64,000 nt of DNA from Streptomyces sp. HUAS ZL42 (GCF_040782645.1 NZ_CP160403.1:5739001-5803000); one strand, 5' to 3'; shown: positions 8,740 to 17,582, counted from the first letter of the stretch. Notes: generated by a model from the letters alone, not told the origin. Program-made: numbers and translations.

Positions 8740-9077
8740 CTTGACGCCCGGTATGTGGGACATGTTTCACCTCATCCGGTTCATCGCGAAGGTGAAAGGT
8801 TTGTTCATGGGGTCGCGGGGACACATGGCGCACAACCGGGCGCACAGGCGTCGTTGCGATCCCGTGATCCGACTGTGATCCGGATCGCTTCGTTGCGTGT
8901 GTCGGAAACGAGTCGGAACGAGAACGAACTTCCGGGCGTCCTTCTCCGTACAAGCTCTGTGCGGGGCCCAAGGCGTCCGGGGCCTCTTCTGCCTGTCATG
9001 GTTTATGGCGATTTGAACACTTTCTGCACTGGCTTGGTTCCGCAGAGTGAATAAGGGGCCCAATAGCAGATCTCGGC
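8740..9077. other. Intergenic region between leader peptide and whiB promoter
   Basis: About 340 bases without a convincing gene. The sequence is less GC-rich than the surroundings, with stretches such as TTTATGGCGATTTGAACAC. This agrees with a regulatory region serving the divergent cysteine dioxygenase leader and whiB. whiB is developmentally controlled in Streptomyces, so more promoter elements are expected. I cannot place another one with confidence. Confidence 0.5.
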
Positions 9078-9107
9078 TTGACTCGCCCGGAGCAGCACAC
9101 TTGTAAT
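9078..9107 (+). promoter_or_regulatory. whiB promoter
   Basis: TTGACT (9078-9083), an 18-base spacer and TGTAAT (9102-9107) form a good vegetative-type promoter. The start site would fall near 9114, leaving a leader of about 67 bases before the whiB ATG. Confidence 0.6.
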
Positions 9108-9180
9108 TTCACTCGTGTCGTTCAGCCGGAATCGGTAACGGCAGCATCACGGGGACGCGAAAGACGGACGAGGGGCGCAC

Positions 9181-9444
9181 ATGACCGAGCTGGTGCAGCA
9201 ACTGCTGGTCGACGACGCGGACGAGGAACTCGGCTGGCAGGAGCGCGCGCTCTGCGCCCAGACCGACCCCGAGTCGTTCTTCCCCGAGAAGGGCGGCTCC
9301 ACCCGCGAGGCCAAGAAGGTCTGCCTCGCCTGTGAGGTCCGCTCCGAGTGCCTCGAGTACGCCCTGGCCAACGACGAGCGCTTCGGTATCTGGGGCGGCC
9401 TGTCCGAGCGCGAGCGCCGCCGGCTGAAGAAGGCGGCCGTCTGA
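9181..9444 (+). CDS. whiB: WhiB developmental iron-sulfur transcription factor
   Basis: An 87-residue Wbl protein. Four cysteines at 25, 48, 51 and 57 (C-x22-C-x2-C-x5-C) bind the iron-sulfur cluster. They are followed by GIWGGL and a basic C-terminal tail RERRRLKK for DNA contact. The length and sequence fit WhiB proper (M. tuberculosis WhiB2), which with WhiA triggers sporulation septation in Streptomyces aerial hyphae. It lies next to the F420 genes and the glycosyltransferase/DUF5719 pair, the usual actinobacterial neighbourhood of whiB. GAGGGG precedes the ATG. A promoter is visible at 9078-9107. Confidence 0.96.
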   Translation: MTELVQQLLVDDADEELGWQERALCAQTDPESFFPEKGGSTREAKKVCLACEVRSECLEYALANDERFGIWGGLSERERRRLKKAAV

Positions 9445-9458
9445 CGGAACGGCACGGA

Positions 9459-9488
9459 CCTTCCGTACATACGCACCTTCCGTACATA
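9459..9488. repeat. Short direct repeat downstream of whiB
   Basis: CCTTCCGTACATA occurs twice (9459-9471 and 9476-9488), 17 bases apart, just after the whiB stop. It could be a protein-binding site for control of the following glycosyltransferase gene. No matching regulator is recognised. Confidence 0.4.
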
Positions 9489-9515
9489 GGTCACGATCGG
9501 CCCGTCGCAGGTGGG

Positions 9516-9524
9516 TTATCCACA
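9516..9524 (+). promoter_or_regulatory. DnaA-box-like 9-mer
   Basis: TTATCCACA is identical to the E. coli DnaA box and one base from the Streptomyces consensus TTGTCCACA. It is isolated between whiB and the glycosyltransferase gene, and no origin-like cluster surrounds it. It may be an outlying DnaA site or chance. Confidence 0.35.
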
Positions 9525-9640
9525 GGCGGCGGGCCGTCGGCATGCCCAGCCGATAGTGTGGTCGCTCGTCCGAGACGCCCCGCTGCCCCCTCGGGGCACA
9601 GGCGTCCACCGCAGTCCATCGAACCGGGGCCCGTACCTCG

Positions 9641-12600
9641 ATGTCCGTGCACAGCCACACGGCAGCACACCAAGACGTAGCTGCCACGGCGGGATTCGAC
9701 CCGACCCGCCCACCCGAGTTCCCGCGTCACGTGGTGACGGCGGTCCTCGTCTCCCACGACGGTGCCCGCTGGCTGCCCGACGCGCTCGCCGGGCTGCTCG
9801 GCCAGGAGCGCCCCGTGCAGTACGTCATGGCGGCCGACACAGGCAGCGCGGACGACTCCGCCCAGCTCGTCACCGACTCCCTCGGCCCCGACCGCGTGCT
9901 GCACCTCGCCCGGCGGACCGGTTTCGGCCAGGCCGTCGAGGAGGCCAACCGCACCGCCCCCCTCCTCACCCCGGAGGAGCTGCCGTACCTGAAGCGGCCC
10001 AGCGGCTGGGACCCCGTCACGCGCACATGGCGCGACGACGCCTACGACATGCCCGACCTCCCCTACGGGGAGCCGGTGCAGTGGCTGTGGCTGCTGCACG
10101 ACGACTGTGCCCCCGAGCCGGACGCCCTGGCCCAGCTCCTGCGCGTCGTGGAGAACGAGCTGGAACTGGGCCGCGACGACGTGGCAGTGGTGGGCCCCAA
10201 GCTGCGCGGCTGGTACGACCGCCGGCAGCTGCTGGAGGTCGGCGTGACCATCGCCCACTCCGGCCGTCGCTGGACCGGCCTGGACCGCCGCGAACAGGAC
10301 CAGGGGCAGCACGACCACGTCCGGCCCGTGCTGTCGGTGTCCACCGCCGGCATGCTGATCCGCCGCGACGTCTTCGAGCAGCTCGGCGGTTTCGACCGGC
10401 GGCTGCCCCTGATGCGTGACGACGTCGACCTGTGCTGGCGCGCCCACTCCGCAGGCCACCGCGTCCTCATCGCCCCGGAAGCGGTCGTACGACACGCCGA
10501 GGCCGCCTCCCGCGAGCGCCGCACCGTCGACTGCGTGGGCCGCACGGCCGCCTCCCCGCACAAGGTCGACAAGGCCGGCGCCGTCTACACCCTGCTCGTC
10601 AACAGCCGCACGGCGGCGCTGCCCTGGGTCCTGCTGCGCCTCGTCCTCGGCACGCTCCTGCGGACCGTCGCCTACCTCGTCGGCAAGGTCCCCGGACAGG
10701 CCGTCGACGAGATCCGCGGCCTCCTGGGCACCCTGCTGCGGCCCGAGCGGATCATCGCCGGGCGGCGCAGGCGCGGCAGCCCGGTGGTCGACAAGGACGA
10801 ACTGCGGCCGCTCTTCCCACCGCCCGGCGCGACCGTGCGGGCCACTGTCGAGCAGGTCGCGAGCAACCTCGTCGGCCGCTCGGACCCGGAGGCCGCCTCC
10901 GGCGCGGGACGGCACGGCAGCGCCATCGAGTCCGGGCCCGGCGGCGACGACGCCGACTTCCTGGAGATCGAGCAGTTCGCCCGCCTCAAGCGCATCGCCC
11001 GCAAGCCCGGCCCGGTGCTCTTCCTGGTGCTGCTGTTCGTCTCCCTGGTCGCCTGCCGGGAACTCCTCGGCGGCGGCGCGCTCGCGGGCGGAGCCCTGCT
11101 GCCCGCCCCGGCCGATGCGAGCGAGCTGTGGTCGCGCTACCTGGACGCCTGGCACCCCGTCGGCGCCGGCGGCACGCCGTCCGCACCGCCGTATCTCGCG
11201 ATCGTCGCGATGCTGGCCTCCGCGCTGCTGGGCTCGACCGGGCTCGCGGTGACGGTCCTGCTCGTCTGCTCGGTGCCACTGGCCGGCTTCACCGCGTACT
11301 TCGCGTCCCGGCCGCTCGTGGAGTCCCGCCTCCTGCGCGCGTGGGCGGCCGTCGTCTACGCCTTCCTGCCCGCCGCCACCGGCGCCCTCGCGGGCGGCCG
11401 CATCGGCACCGCCGTGCTGGCCGTACTGCTGCCGCTCATCGCGCGCGCCGCCATCGCGGCCAGCGGCCTCGCGAACACCTCGGGTGCGCGCGGCAGTTGG
11501 CGCGCCACCTGGGCCTACGCGCTGCTTCTGACGATCACCACCGCGTTCACGCCGATCGTGTGGCCCATCGCGCTGCTTCTCGGCATCGCCGTCCTGGCCG
11601 TGCGCAGGGCCGAGATCACCGCCTACGCCCTGCGCTTCCTGGCCCAGCTGGGCACACCTCTGCTGATCCTCGCCCCGTGGTCGCTGTCCCTGCTGCCGTT
11701 CGGCTTCTTCACCGAAGCGGGGCTGGAGTACGGCTCCTCGGCCGCCTCCGCGCTCGACCTGCTCGGCGCCAGCCCCGGTGGCCCCGGCACGGTCAACGGG
11801 CTGATGCTGTTCGGCATCGTCCTGGCGGCGCTGGCCGCCCTGATGCGCTCCGAGCGTCAGCAGGCCGTCTGGACGGCCTGGGCGGTCGCCCTGGTGGGTC
11901 TCGTCTTCGCGGTCCTGTCCAACGGCTCCACCTGGGCCGGTCCCGCGACGCTCGTGTACGGCATCGCGCTGCTCGCCGCCGCCGTCATGGGCGCCGACGG
12001 GGCACGCGCGCGGGTGGCCGAGCAGAGCTTCGGCTGGCGCCAGCCGGTGGCCGCCCTGATCGCCTTCGCCTCGGCCGCGGGCCCGCTGCTCGTCGCCGCC
12101 GGCTGGATGATCGGCGGCGCCGACGGGCCGCTGGAGCGGCGCGATCCCGTGCAGGTGCCCGCGTTCGTCGCCGAGGAGAGCAGCACCCGCGACCAGGCTC
12201 GCACCCTCGTCCTCGACAGCGACTCCGCAGCCCACGTGGCCTACATGCTGGTCCGCGGCTCGGGCGCTCGCCTCGGCGACGCCGAACTTGCCGCCGCCGA
12301 CGGCGAGAACAGCAAGCTCGACAAGGTCGTCGCCAACCTCGTGGCCGGCTCCGGCGCGGACCAGGCGAACCAGCTCGGCAGCTTCGCCGTCCGCTATGTC
12401 CTCGTCCACAAGGGTGCCCCGCGCGAGGTCACCCGCGTCCTGGACGCCACGCCCGGCCTGAGCCGGCTCAGCCAGCAGGACGGCAGCGCCCTGTGGCGGG
12501 TCGACCAGGAGGTCTCCCGCGCGGCCATCGTGTCCAAGTCCGGTTCGGGCACCCCGAAGCCGGTCGCGGCCGGGCCCGTCGAGATCCACACCACCGTCCC

Positions 12601-13336
12601 GGACGGCGCCGAAGGCCGCGTCCTGCGCCTGGCCGACGCCGCCGCCGACGGCTGGACCGCCACCCTCGACGGCAAGCCACTCACCCGCACCACCGTCGAC
12701 GGCTGGGCACAGGGCTTCGAACTCCCCGCCTCCGGCGGGAAACTCGACGTGACCTACGACGACCCGATCGGCCACACCGCCTGGCTGTGGGCCCAGGGCT
12801 TCCTCGCCGTCGTCCTCGTCGTGATGGCCCTGCCCGGCCGCCGTCGCGACATCGACGACGACCTGCCCGAGGAGCGGCCCGTCCCCGCCCAGGCCGTCGC
12901 CGGCGAGGGCCGCCGCGCCCGCCGCCTGCGCGCCCAGGCCGAGGCGGAGGCCGAGGAGGCCGGTCAGGAGGAGGTGCCGCCCCCTCCGCAGGAGACTCCC
13001 GTCGCCGTCCCGCAGCAGCAGTCCTACGACGAGTGGGATCCGGCGACCTACTCGAACGCCGAGTACACCGACTACGGCAACGAGCAGTACCAGGGCACCC
13101 AGCAGCAGTACCCGGCCGGCACGTACGACCAGAGCCAGCCGTACGCCCCCTACCAGGGCGGCCAGTACGACCCGTACACCTACGGGGACCAGAGCGGGCA
13201 GGCGACGTACGACCAGACGTACAACCAGGCCGCCTACGACCCGGCGTACGGCCAGGGTTACGACCCCACGTACGACCCGGCGCAGCCCCACCCCCACGGC
13301 ACCGGCAGTGAGCGCCCCGACGGGAGCCAGCAGTGA
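9641..13336 (+). CDS. Large membrane glycosyltransferase family 2 protein
   Basis: A 1,231-residue protein. Residues about 30-320 form a GT2 domain (TAVLVSHDGARWLPDAL, WLLHDDCAPEPDA, RRDVFEQLGGFDRRLPLMRDDVDLCWR). They are followed by roughly a dozen hydrophobic segments (about residues 460-810), a probable extracytoplasmic region, one more membrane helix (AWLWAQGFLAVVLVVMAL), and a cytoplasmic basic stretch. The last about 110 residues are a Gln/Tyr/Pro/Asp-rich low-complexity tail (YDPTYDP-like repeats). It probably glycosylates an envelope polymer or lipid; the acceptor is unknown. Its stop overlaps the DUF5719 start by 4 bases (GTGA), and this pairing next to whiB is conserved in actinobacteria. 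Confidence 0.88.
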   Translation: MSVHSHTAAHQDVAATAGFDPTRPPEFPRHVVTAVLVSHDGARWLPDALAGLLGQERPVQYVMAADTGSADDSAQLVTDSLGPDRVLHLARRTGFGQAVEEANRTAPLLTPEELPYLKRPSGWDPVTRTWRDDAYDMPDLPYGEPVQWLWLLHDDCAPEPDALAQLLRVVENELELGRDDVAVVGPKLRGWYDRRQLLEVGVTIAHSGRRWTGLDRREQDQGQHDHVRPVLSVSTAGMLIRRDVFEQLGGFDRRLPLMRDDVDLCWRAHSAGHRVLIAPEAVVRHAEAASRERRTVDCVGRTAASPHKVDKAGAVYTLLVNSRTAALPWVLLRLVLGTLLRTVAYLVGKVPGQAVDEIRGLLGTLLRPERIIAGRRRRGSPVVDKDELRPLFPPPGATVRATVEQVASNLVGRSDPEAASGAGRHGSAIESGPGGDDADFLEIEQFARLKRIARKPGPVLFLVLLFVSLVACRELLGGGALAGGALLPAPADASELWSRYLDAWHPVGAGGTPSAPPYLAIVAMLASALLGSTGLAVTVLLVCSVPLAGFTAYFASRPLVESRLLRAWAAVVYAFLPAATGALAGGRIGTAVLAVLLPLIARAAIAASGLANTSGARGSWRATWAYALLLTITTAFTPIVWPIALLLGIAVLAVRRAEITAYALRFLAQLGTPLLILAPWSLSLLPFGFFTEAGLEYGSSAASALDLLGASPGGPGTVNGLMLFGIVLAALAALMRSERQQAVWTAWAVALVGLVFAVLSNGSTWAGPATLVYGIALLAAAVMGADGARARVAEQSFGWRQPVAALIAFASAAGPLLVAAGWMIGGADGPLERRDPVQVPAFVAEESSTRDQARTLVLDSDSAAHVAYMLVRGSGARLGDAELAAADGENSKLDKVVANLVAGSGADQANQLGSFAVRYVLVHKGAPREVTRVLDATPGLSRLSQQDGSALWRVDQEVSRAAIVSKSGSGTPKPVAAGPVEIHTTVPDGAEGRVLRLADAAADGWTATLDGKPLTRTTVDGWAQGFELPASGGKLDVTYDDPIGHTAWLWAQGFLAVVLVVMALPGRRRDIDDDLPEERPVPAQAVAGEGRRARRLRAQAEAEAEEAGQEEVPPPPQETPVAVPQQQSYDEWDPATYSNAEYTDYGNEQYQGTQQQYPAGTYDQSQPYAPYQGGQYDPYTYGDQSGQATYDQTYNQAAYDPAYGQGYDPTYDPAQPHPHGTGSERPDGSQQ

Positions 13337-14814
13337 ACCGCACCACCCTGTCCCTGATCGCCGGTACCGCCGCGCTCGCCGCCGTCACCGGAATCGCGGC
13401 GCTCACCGCGCCCGAGGCCTCCGGGAGGGACACCGCCAAGGCGGCAGCCGAACTGCCCGTGGAGCGCACGAGCCTGCTCTGCCCGGCACCCAGCACGTCC
13501 GACCTCGCCGAGACGTCGTACACGTCCTTCACGCCCGTCACGAAGGGCACGGGCAGTGACGGCAAGGCGGAGTTGCAGCCGACGGGTGCGCAATCCGCGG
13601 ACGCGAAGGGCGAGAAGGCCGCCAAGCCGGTCCTCGCCCCCAAGGCGCCCGGTACGCCGGCCACCGGGGACGCCTCCGGTGGCGACTCGCCCGCGCTGAT
13701 CGGCACCGCCGAGGGGAAGTTCGCGCCCGGCTGGACCGTCCAGCAGACCACCGAGGTCGCCGCCGGCACCGGGCGCGGCCTCCAGGGCGTCAACTGCACG
13801 TCTGCGGACACCGAGTTCTGGTTCCCGGGCGTCAGCACGGCCGCCGACCGTACGGACTACGTCCATCTGACCAACCCCGACGACTCGGCCGCCGTCGCCG
13901 ACATCGAGCTCTACGGCAAGGACGGGACAGTGAAGTCCACGGTGGGGGAGGGCGTCACGGTCCCGCCGCACTCCAGCGAGCCGGTCCTGCTGTCCACCCT
14001 CATCAGCGAGAAGCAGGAAGACCTCACCGTGCACGTGAGCGTGCGCAGCGGCCGGGTCGCGGCGGCGGTGCAGTCCCTGGACGACAAGCTCGGCGGTGAC
14101 TGGCTGGCCGCGTCCACTGATCCCGCGGCGAGCCTGGTCCTGCCGGGCATCCCGAAGGACGCCACATCCGTGCGGCTGGTCGCGTTCACGCCGGGTGGAG
14201 CGGACGCGGACCTCAAGGTGCGGCTGGCCTCGCCCACGGGGCTGATCACACCCGCGGGGAACGAGACGCTGCACGTGAAGGCGGGCATGACCACGGCGGT
14301 CGACCTGGGCGACGTGACGCGCGGCGAGGCGGGTTCCCTGGTGCTGACCCCGACGGGCCCGTCGGTGCCGGTCGTCGCGGCGGTCCGTGTGGTGCGCGGC
14401 AAGGGCGCCAAACAGGAGACGGCGTTCATTCCGGCGACCAGCCCCGTCGGCGCACGCGCCTCGTCGGCCGACAACAGCGGCAAGGGCTCCACGCTCTCCC
14501 TGACCGCCCCCACGGGCGCCGCCACGGTCAGGGTCACGGCCTCCGCGGGCAGCGAGGGCGGCACGGCGGTCACGAAGACCTACACGATCAAGTCCGGCAC
14601 CACCCAGGACGTCACCCCACCGCTGCCGAGCGGCCTGAAGGGCACGTACGCCCTGACGGTGGAACGGGTGTCGGGCGCTCCTGTGTACGCGTCCCGAATG
14701 CTCGCGGCGACAGAGGAAGGCATCCAGGGTTTCACGATCCAGACCCTCCCGGACGACCGGGGGATGGTGGCGGTACCGGAGGCGGACGAGGACTTGTCGG
14801 TGCTGGAGAAGTAG
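13333..14814 (+). CDS. DUF5719 family secreted protein
   Basis: A 493-residue protein with an N-terminal signal or anchor sequence (LSLIAGTAALAAVTGIAAL). Its beta-rich, Ser/Thr/Gly-rich remainder is typical of extracellular domains. Repeated patterns such as ATVRVTASAG and VPVVAAVRVVRGKG suggest tandem beta-sandwich modules. It starts within the stop codon of the glycosyltransferase gene, so the two products are co-translated and likely work together at the membrane or wall. No enzymatic motif is visible. The family assignment comes from sequence character and the invariant neighbourhood. Confidence 0.8.
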   Translation: MNRTTLSLIAGTAALAAVTGIAALTAPEASGRDTAKAAAELPVERTSLLCPAPSTSDLAETSYTSFTPVTKGTGSDGKAELQPTGAQSADAKGEKAAKPVLAPKAPGTPATGDASGGDSPALIGTAEGKFAPGWTVQQTTEVAAGTGRGLQGVNCTSADTEFWFPGVSTAADRTDYVHLTNPDDSAAVADIELYGKDGTVKSTVGEGVTVPPHSSEPVLLSTLISEKQEDLTVHVSVRSGRVAAAVQSLDDKLGGDWLAASTDPAASLVLPGIPKDATSVRLVAFTPGGADADLKVRLASPTGLITPAGNETLHVKAGMTTAVDLGDVTRGEAGSLVLTPTGPSVPVVAAVRVVRGKGAKQETAFIPATSPVGARASSADNSGKGSTLSLTAPTGAATVRVTASAGSEGGTAVTKTYTIKSGTTQDVTPPLPSGLKGTYALTVERVSGAPVYASRMLAATEEGIQGFTIQTLPDDRGMVAVPEADEDLSVLEK

Positions 14815-14834
14815 GCCGCCCGGCTGCGGGCGGC
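14815..14834. terminator. GC hairpin between convergent genes
   Basis: GCCGCCCG and CGGGCGGC form an 8-bp perfect stem with a GCTG loop immediately after the DUF5719 stop. It has no T-run. It could terminate both the DUF5719 operon and the convergent metallopeptidase-like gene. Confidence 0.55.
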
Positions 14835-14880
14835 ACCCCGCCGACGCCGACCGCAGCACCGGGTGCCTACCCGACGACGC

Positions 14881-15336
14881 CTAGTCCTCGCCGTACCGCG
14901 GATCCACCGTCTCCGGTGTCAGCCCCAGCAACTCGGCGACCTGCTCCACGACCACCTCGTGCACCAGCGCCGCCCGCTCATCGCGCCCCTTCGTGCGGAT
15001 CTCGACCGGCCGCCGGTAGACGACCACCCGGGCCCGCCGCCCCTCACCCCGGGGAATCGTCCCCCCGAGTGGAACCGCCTCGTCGTTCCAGGGTCCCCCG
15101 CGCCCATCGAGCCGCGGCACCTCCAGCACCAGGAAGTCGATGTCCGCCAACTGCGGCCACCGCCGCTCCAGGCGCTCCACGGAGTCCTGCACCAGGTCCG
15201 CGAACACCTCGGCGCGGCTGGCCGCGAGTGGCACCTGCGGCGGCGCGATCGGCCCGCGCATGCCCCGGCCGTGGCGATCACGACGGCGGGGCCCGGGGCC
15301 GGGGTCGGCGGCACGGGGTGTAACCGGGTTCTCCAT
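14881..15336 (-). CDS. Metallopeptidase family protein (zincin-like) with altered HExxH motif
   Basis: A 151-residue protein of the minimal zincin family (PF06262). The core FADLVQDSVERLERRWPQLADIDFLVLEVPR and the arginine-rich beta strand RRARVVVYRRPVEIR fit the family. The helix that should carry HExxH reads ALVHEVVVEQVAELLGL. His and Glu are present, but the second zinc histidine is replaced by valine, so hydrolase activity is doubtful. I choose the ATG at 15336. A TACGCT box ends 9 bases upstream, and the alternative start at 15378 would overlap it. Its place between DUF5719 and DUF3499 is conserved in actinobacteria. Confidence 0.8.
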   Translation of the reverse strand: MENPVTPRAADPGPGPRRRDRHGRGMRGPIAPPQVPLAASRAEVFADLVQDSVERLERRWPQLADIDFLVLEVPRLDGRGGPWNDEAVPLGGTIPRGEGRRARVVVYRRPVEIRTKGRDERAALVHEVVVEQVAELLGLTPETVDPRYGED

Positions 15337-15645
15337 CACTGGTGAAGCGTAGTCCCGAAGCGTTCCACCCGCCGCCACCCGCCTCCCCGGTCCCCGCGCG
15401 GTGCCCGATCACCTTCCGGACACCCCCACCGCAATGTCGCAGGATGACCATTCCAGCCAAGCTTGGGCTCGATTCCGTATCTCTCCGGGACCGTCGATCT
15501 CTAGGCAATTGGCAGTGTTTGTGCCGAGTCGTGACCGGATCCGGGATCGTTCGACATCTGGGAAAGGTGTGTCGGCGCAGGTCAGCGGGGTATGACAGGA
15601 GAGGCCTGTGGGGCGTTTCACAACACGACACGGTGGAGTGACCTG
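15337..15645. other. Divergent intergenic region, metallopeptidase / DUF3499
   Basis: About 310 bases between divergent genes. On the minus strand TACGCT (about 15346-15351) is a likely -10 for the metallopeptidase-like gene. On the plus strand a GGTGGAG ribosome-binding site at about 15632-15638 serves the DUF3499 GTG. No RNA structure or small gene is evident. Confidence 0.45.
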
Positions 15646-16062
15646 GTGGAGAGTCGTCGCGGCCCGCTCAAGAGTGCGGTACCGTCCAACGTCGTGAGCC
15701 CTGTACGTCGCTGTTCGCGCACCGCTTGCGGCCGACCCGCCGTCGCGACGCTGACGTACGTCTACGCCGACTCGACCGCGGTCCTCGGCCCGCTCGCCAC
15801 CTACGCCGAACCCCACTGCTACGACCTGTGCGCCGAGCACTCCGAGCGCCTCACCGCCCCGCGCGGCTGGGAGGTCGTCCGTCTGCTCGACGGTTCGGCT
15901 CCCGCCCGCCCCAGTGGCGATGATCTGGAAGCGCTTGCCAACGCTGTGCGCGAGGCGGCGCGTCCCCAGGAGCGGGCGGCCGGTGGCGGAGGCCGTACGG
16001 CGGACCCGATGGAGGTCGCTCGCCGGGGCCATCTCCGCGTCCTGCGGTCCCCGGACAACTGA
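15646..16062 (+). CDS. DUF3499 family zinc-ribbon-like protein
   Basis: A 138-residue protein. Two cysteine pairs, CSRTAC and HCYDLCAEH, about 35 residues apart, look like a zinc ribbon. Between and after them are TLTYVYADSTAVLGPL and GWEVVRLLDG, conserved in actinobacterial DUF3499. Function is unknown. It always lies beside the phosphomannomutase gene and the zincin-like gene. The GTG at 15646 has GGTGGAG about 8 bases upstream. The internal GTG at 15694 lacks such a site, and the longer frame from 15592 is not supported. Confidence 0.85.
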   Translation: MESRRGPLKSAVPSNVVSPVRRCSRTACGRPAVATLTYVYADSTAVLGPLATYAEPHCYDLCAEHSERLTAPRGWEVVRLLDGSAPARPSGDDLEALANAVREAARPQERAAGGGGRTADPMEVARRGHLRVLRSPDN

Positions 16063-16071
16063 GCCCTCCCC

Positions 16072-16113
16072 TTACCGAGTTCGGTAAATCCGTTGTTGCC
16101 TCCGTTGTTGCCC
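16072..16113. promoter_or_regulatory. Palindrome and tandem 12-mer upstream of manB
   Basis: TTACCGA-GT-TCGGTAA (16072-16087) is a perfect 16-base palindrome with a 2-base centre. It is followed directly by two tandem copies of CCGTTGTTGCC(T/C) at 16090-16101 and 16102-16113. The manB start is about 105 bases further on. The arrangement looks like a repressor site for a dimeric regulator beside an activator repeat; the regulator is unknown. Confidence 0.45.
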
Positions 16114-16217
16114 TGACCTGAGGTTACGTCTGGAAGTCCACTCAGCGTCGGCACAGCGCACTGTCGGTCCGGGCGGGTAGTTTGGGACGGCCGATAGGAC
16201 TTTCAGGAGGGTTGGCC

Positions 16218-17582
16218 GTGGCTGCTGATCTGTCGCAGATCGTGAAGGCGTACGACGTACGCGGTGTCGTTCCGGAGCAGTGGGACGAGTCGCTGGCCGA
16301 GCTCTTCGGGGCGGCCTTCGCCGAGGTGACCGGCGCGGAGGCGATCGTGATCGGTCACGACATGCGTCCGTCGTCCCCCGGCCTGTCGCGTGCCTTCGCG
16401 CGCGGGGCGGCGGCACGCGGCGTCGACGTCACCGAGATCGGCCTCTGCTCGACGGACCAGCTGTACTACGCCTCAGGGGCGTTCGCCCTGCCGGGCGCGA
16501 TGTTCACGGCCTCGCACAACCCGGCGAAGTACAACGGCATCAAGATGTGCCGCGCGGGCGCGGCCCCGGTCGGCCAGGACACGGGCCTGGCGGAGATCCG
16601 CGAACTGGTCGAGCGATGGACGGAGTCGGGCGCCCCCGAGCCGGCCCCCGAACCGGGAACGATCACGCAGCGGGACACGTTGGAGGGCTATGCGCAGCAC
16701 CTCCGCTCCCTTGTCGACCTGGCCTCCATCCGCCCCCTGAAGGTCGTGGTCGACGCGGGCAACGGCATGGGCGGGCACACCGTCCCCACGGTTTTCGCGG
16801 GACTGCCCCTGACCCTCGTCCCGATGTACTTCGAGCTGGACGGCACCTTCCCGAACCACGAGGCCAACCCCCTGGACCCGGCCAACATCGTGGACCTGCA
16901 GAAGCGCGTCCGCGAGGAGGACGCCGACCTCGGCATCGCCTTCGACGGCGACGCCGACCGCTGCTTCGTGGTCGACGGGCACGGCGACCCGGTCTCGCCG
17001 TCCGCGATCACCGCCCTGGTCGCCTCCCGCGAACTCGCCAGGCACGGCGGCAAGGGCACGATCATCCACAACCTGATCACGTCGTGGTCGGTTCCCGAGG
17101 TGGTGAAGGAGAACGGCGGCACACCCGTCCGTACGCGCGTGGGCCACTCCTTCATCAAGGCGGAGATGGCGAAGAACGGCGCGATCTTCGGCGGCGAACA
17201 CTCCGCGCACTACTACTTCAAGGACTTCTGGAACGCCGATACGGGCATGCTGGCCGCCTTGCACGTCCTGGCGGCCCTCGGCGGCCAGGACGGCCCCCTG
17301 TCGGCCCTGGTCGCGAAGTACGACCGCTACGTCGGCTCCGGTGAGATCAACTCCACCGTCGACGACCAGGCGGGCCGCCTGGCAGCGATCAGGGCGGCGT
17401 ACGAGACCCGCGAGGACGTGACCCTCGACGAACTGGACGGCCTCACCGTCACCACCGCCGACTGGTGGTTCAACGTCCGCCCCTCCAACACGGAACCCCT
17501 CCTGCGCCTTAACGCGGAGGCCCGTGACGAGGCGACGACGGCGAAGGTACGGGACGAGGTACTGGCGATCATCAGAGGCTGA
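16218..17582 (+). CDS. manB: Phosphomannomutase / phosphoglucomutase
   Basis: A 454-residue alpha-D-phosphohexomutase that interconverts mannose-6-phosphate and mannose-1-phosphate (and possibly the glucose forms) on the way to GDP-mannose. The phosphoserine loop TASHNPAKYNGIK has Ser99. The metal loop DGDADRC lies at 243-249, the sugar loop GGEHSAHYYF follows, and RPSNTEPLLRLNAEA near the C-terminus binds phosphate. AGGAGG sits 7 bases before the GTG, which fixes the start. It belongs to the conserved set DUF3499-manB-Trm112-SIS-manA. Confidence 0.95.
   Translation: MAADLSQIVKAYDVRGVVPEQWDESLAELFGAAFAEVTGAEAIVIGHDMRPSSPGLSRAFARGAAARGVDVTEIGLCSTDQLYYASGAFALPGAMFTASHNPAKYNGIKMCRAGAAPVGQDTGLAEIRELVERWTESGAPEPAPEPGTITQRDTLEGYAQHLRSLVDLASIRPLKVVVDAGNGMGGHTVPTVFAGLPLTLVPMYFELDGTFPNHEANPLDPANIVDLQKRVREEDADLGIAFDGDADRCFVVDGHGDPVSPSAITALVASRELARHGGKGTIIHNLITSWSVPEVVKENGGTPVRTRVGHSFIKAEMAKNGAIFGGEHSAHYYFKDFWNADTGMLAALHVLAALGGQDGPLSALVAKYDRYVGSGEINSTVDDQAGRLAAIRAAYETREDVTLDELDGLTVTTADWWFNVRPSNTEPLLRLNAEARDEATTAKVRDEVLAIIRG

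Noticed and set aside
9491..13297. 1,268-codon minus-strand open frame
   Set aside because: It is the exact antisense of the glycosyltransferase gene, a known by-product of high GC third positions. The translation is compositionally biased and motif-free.
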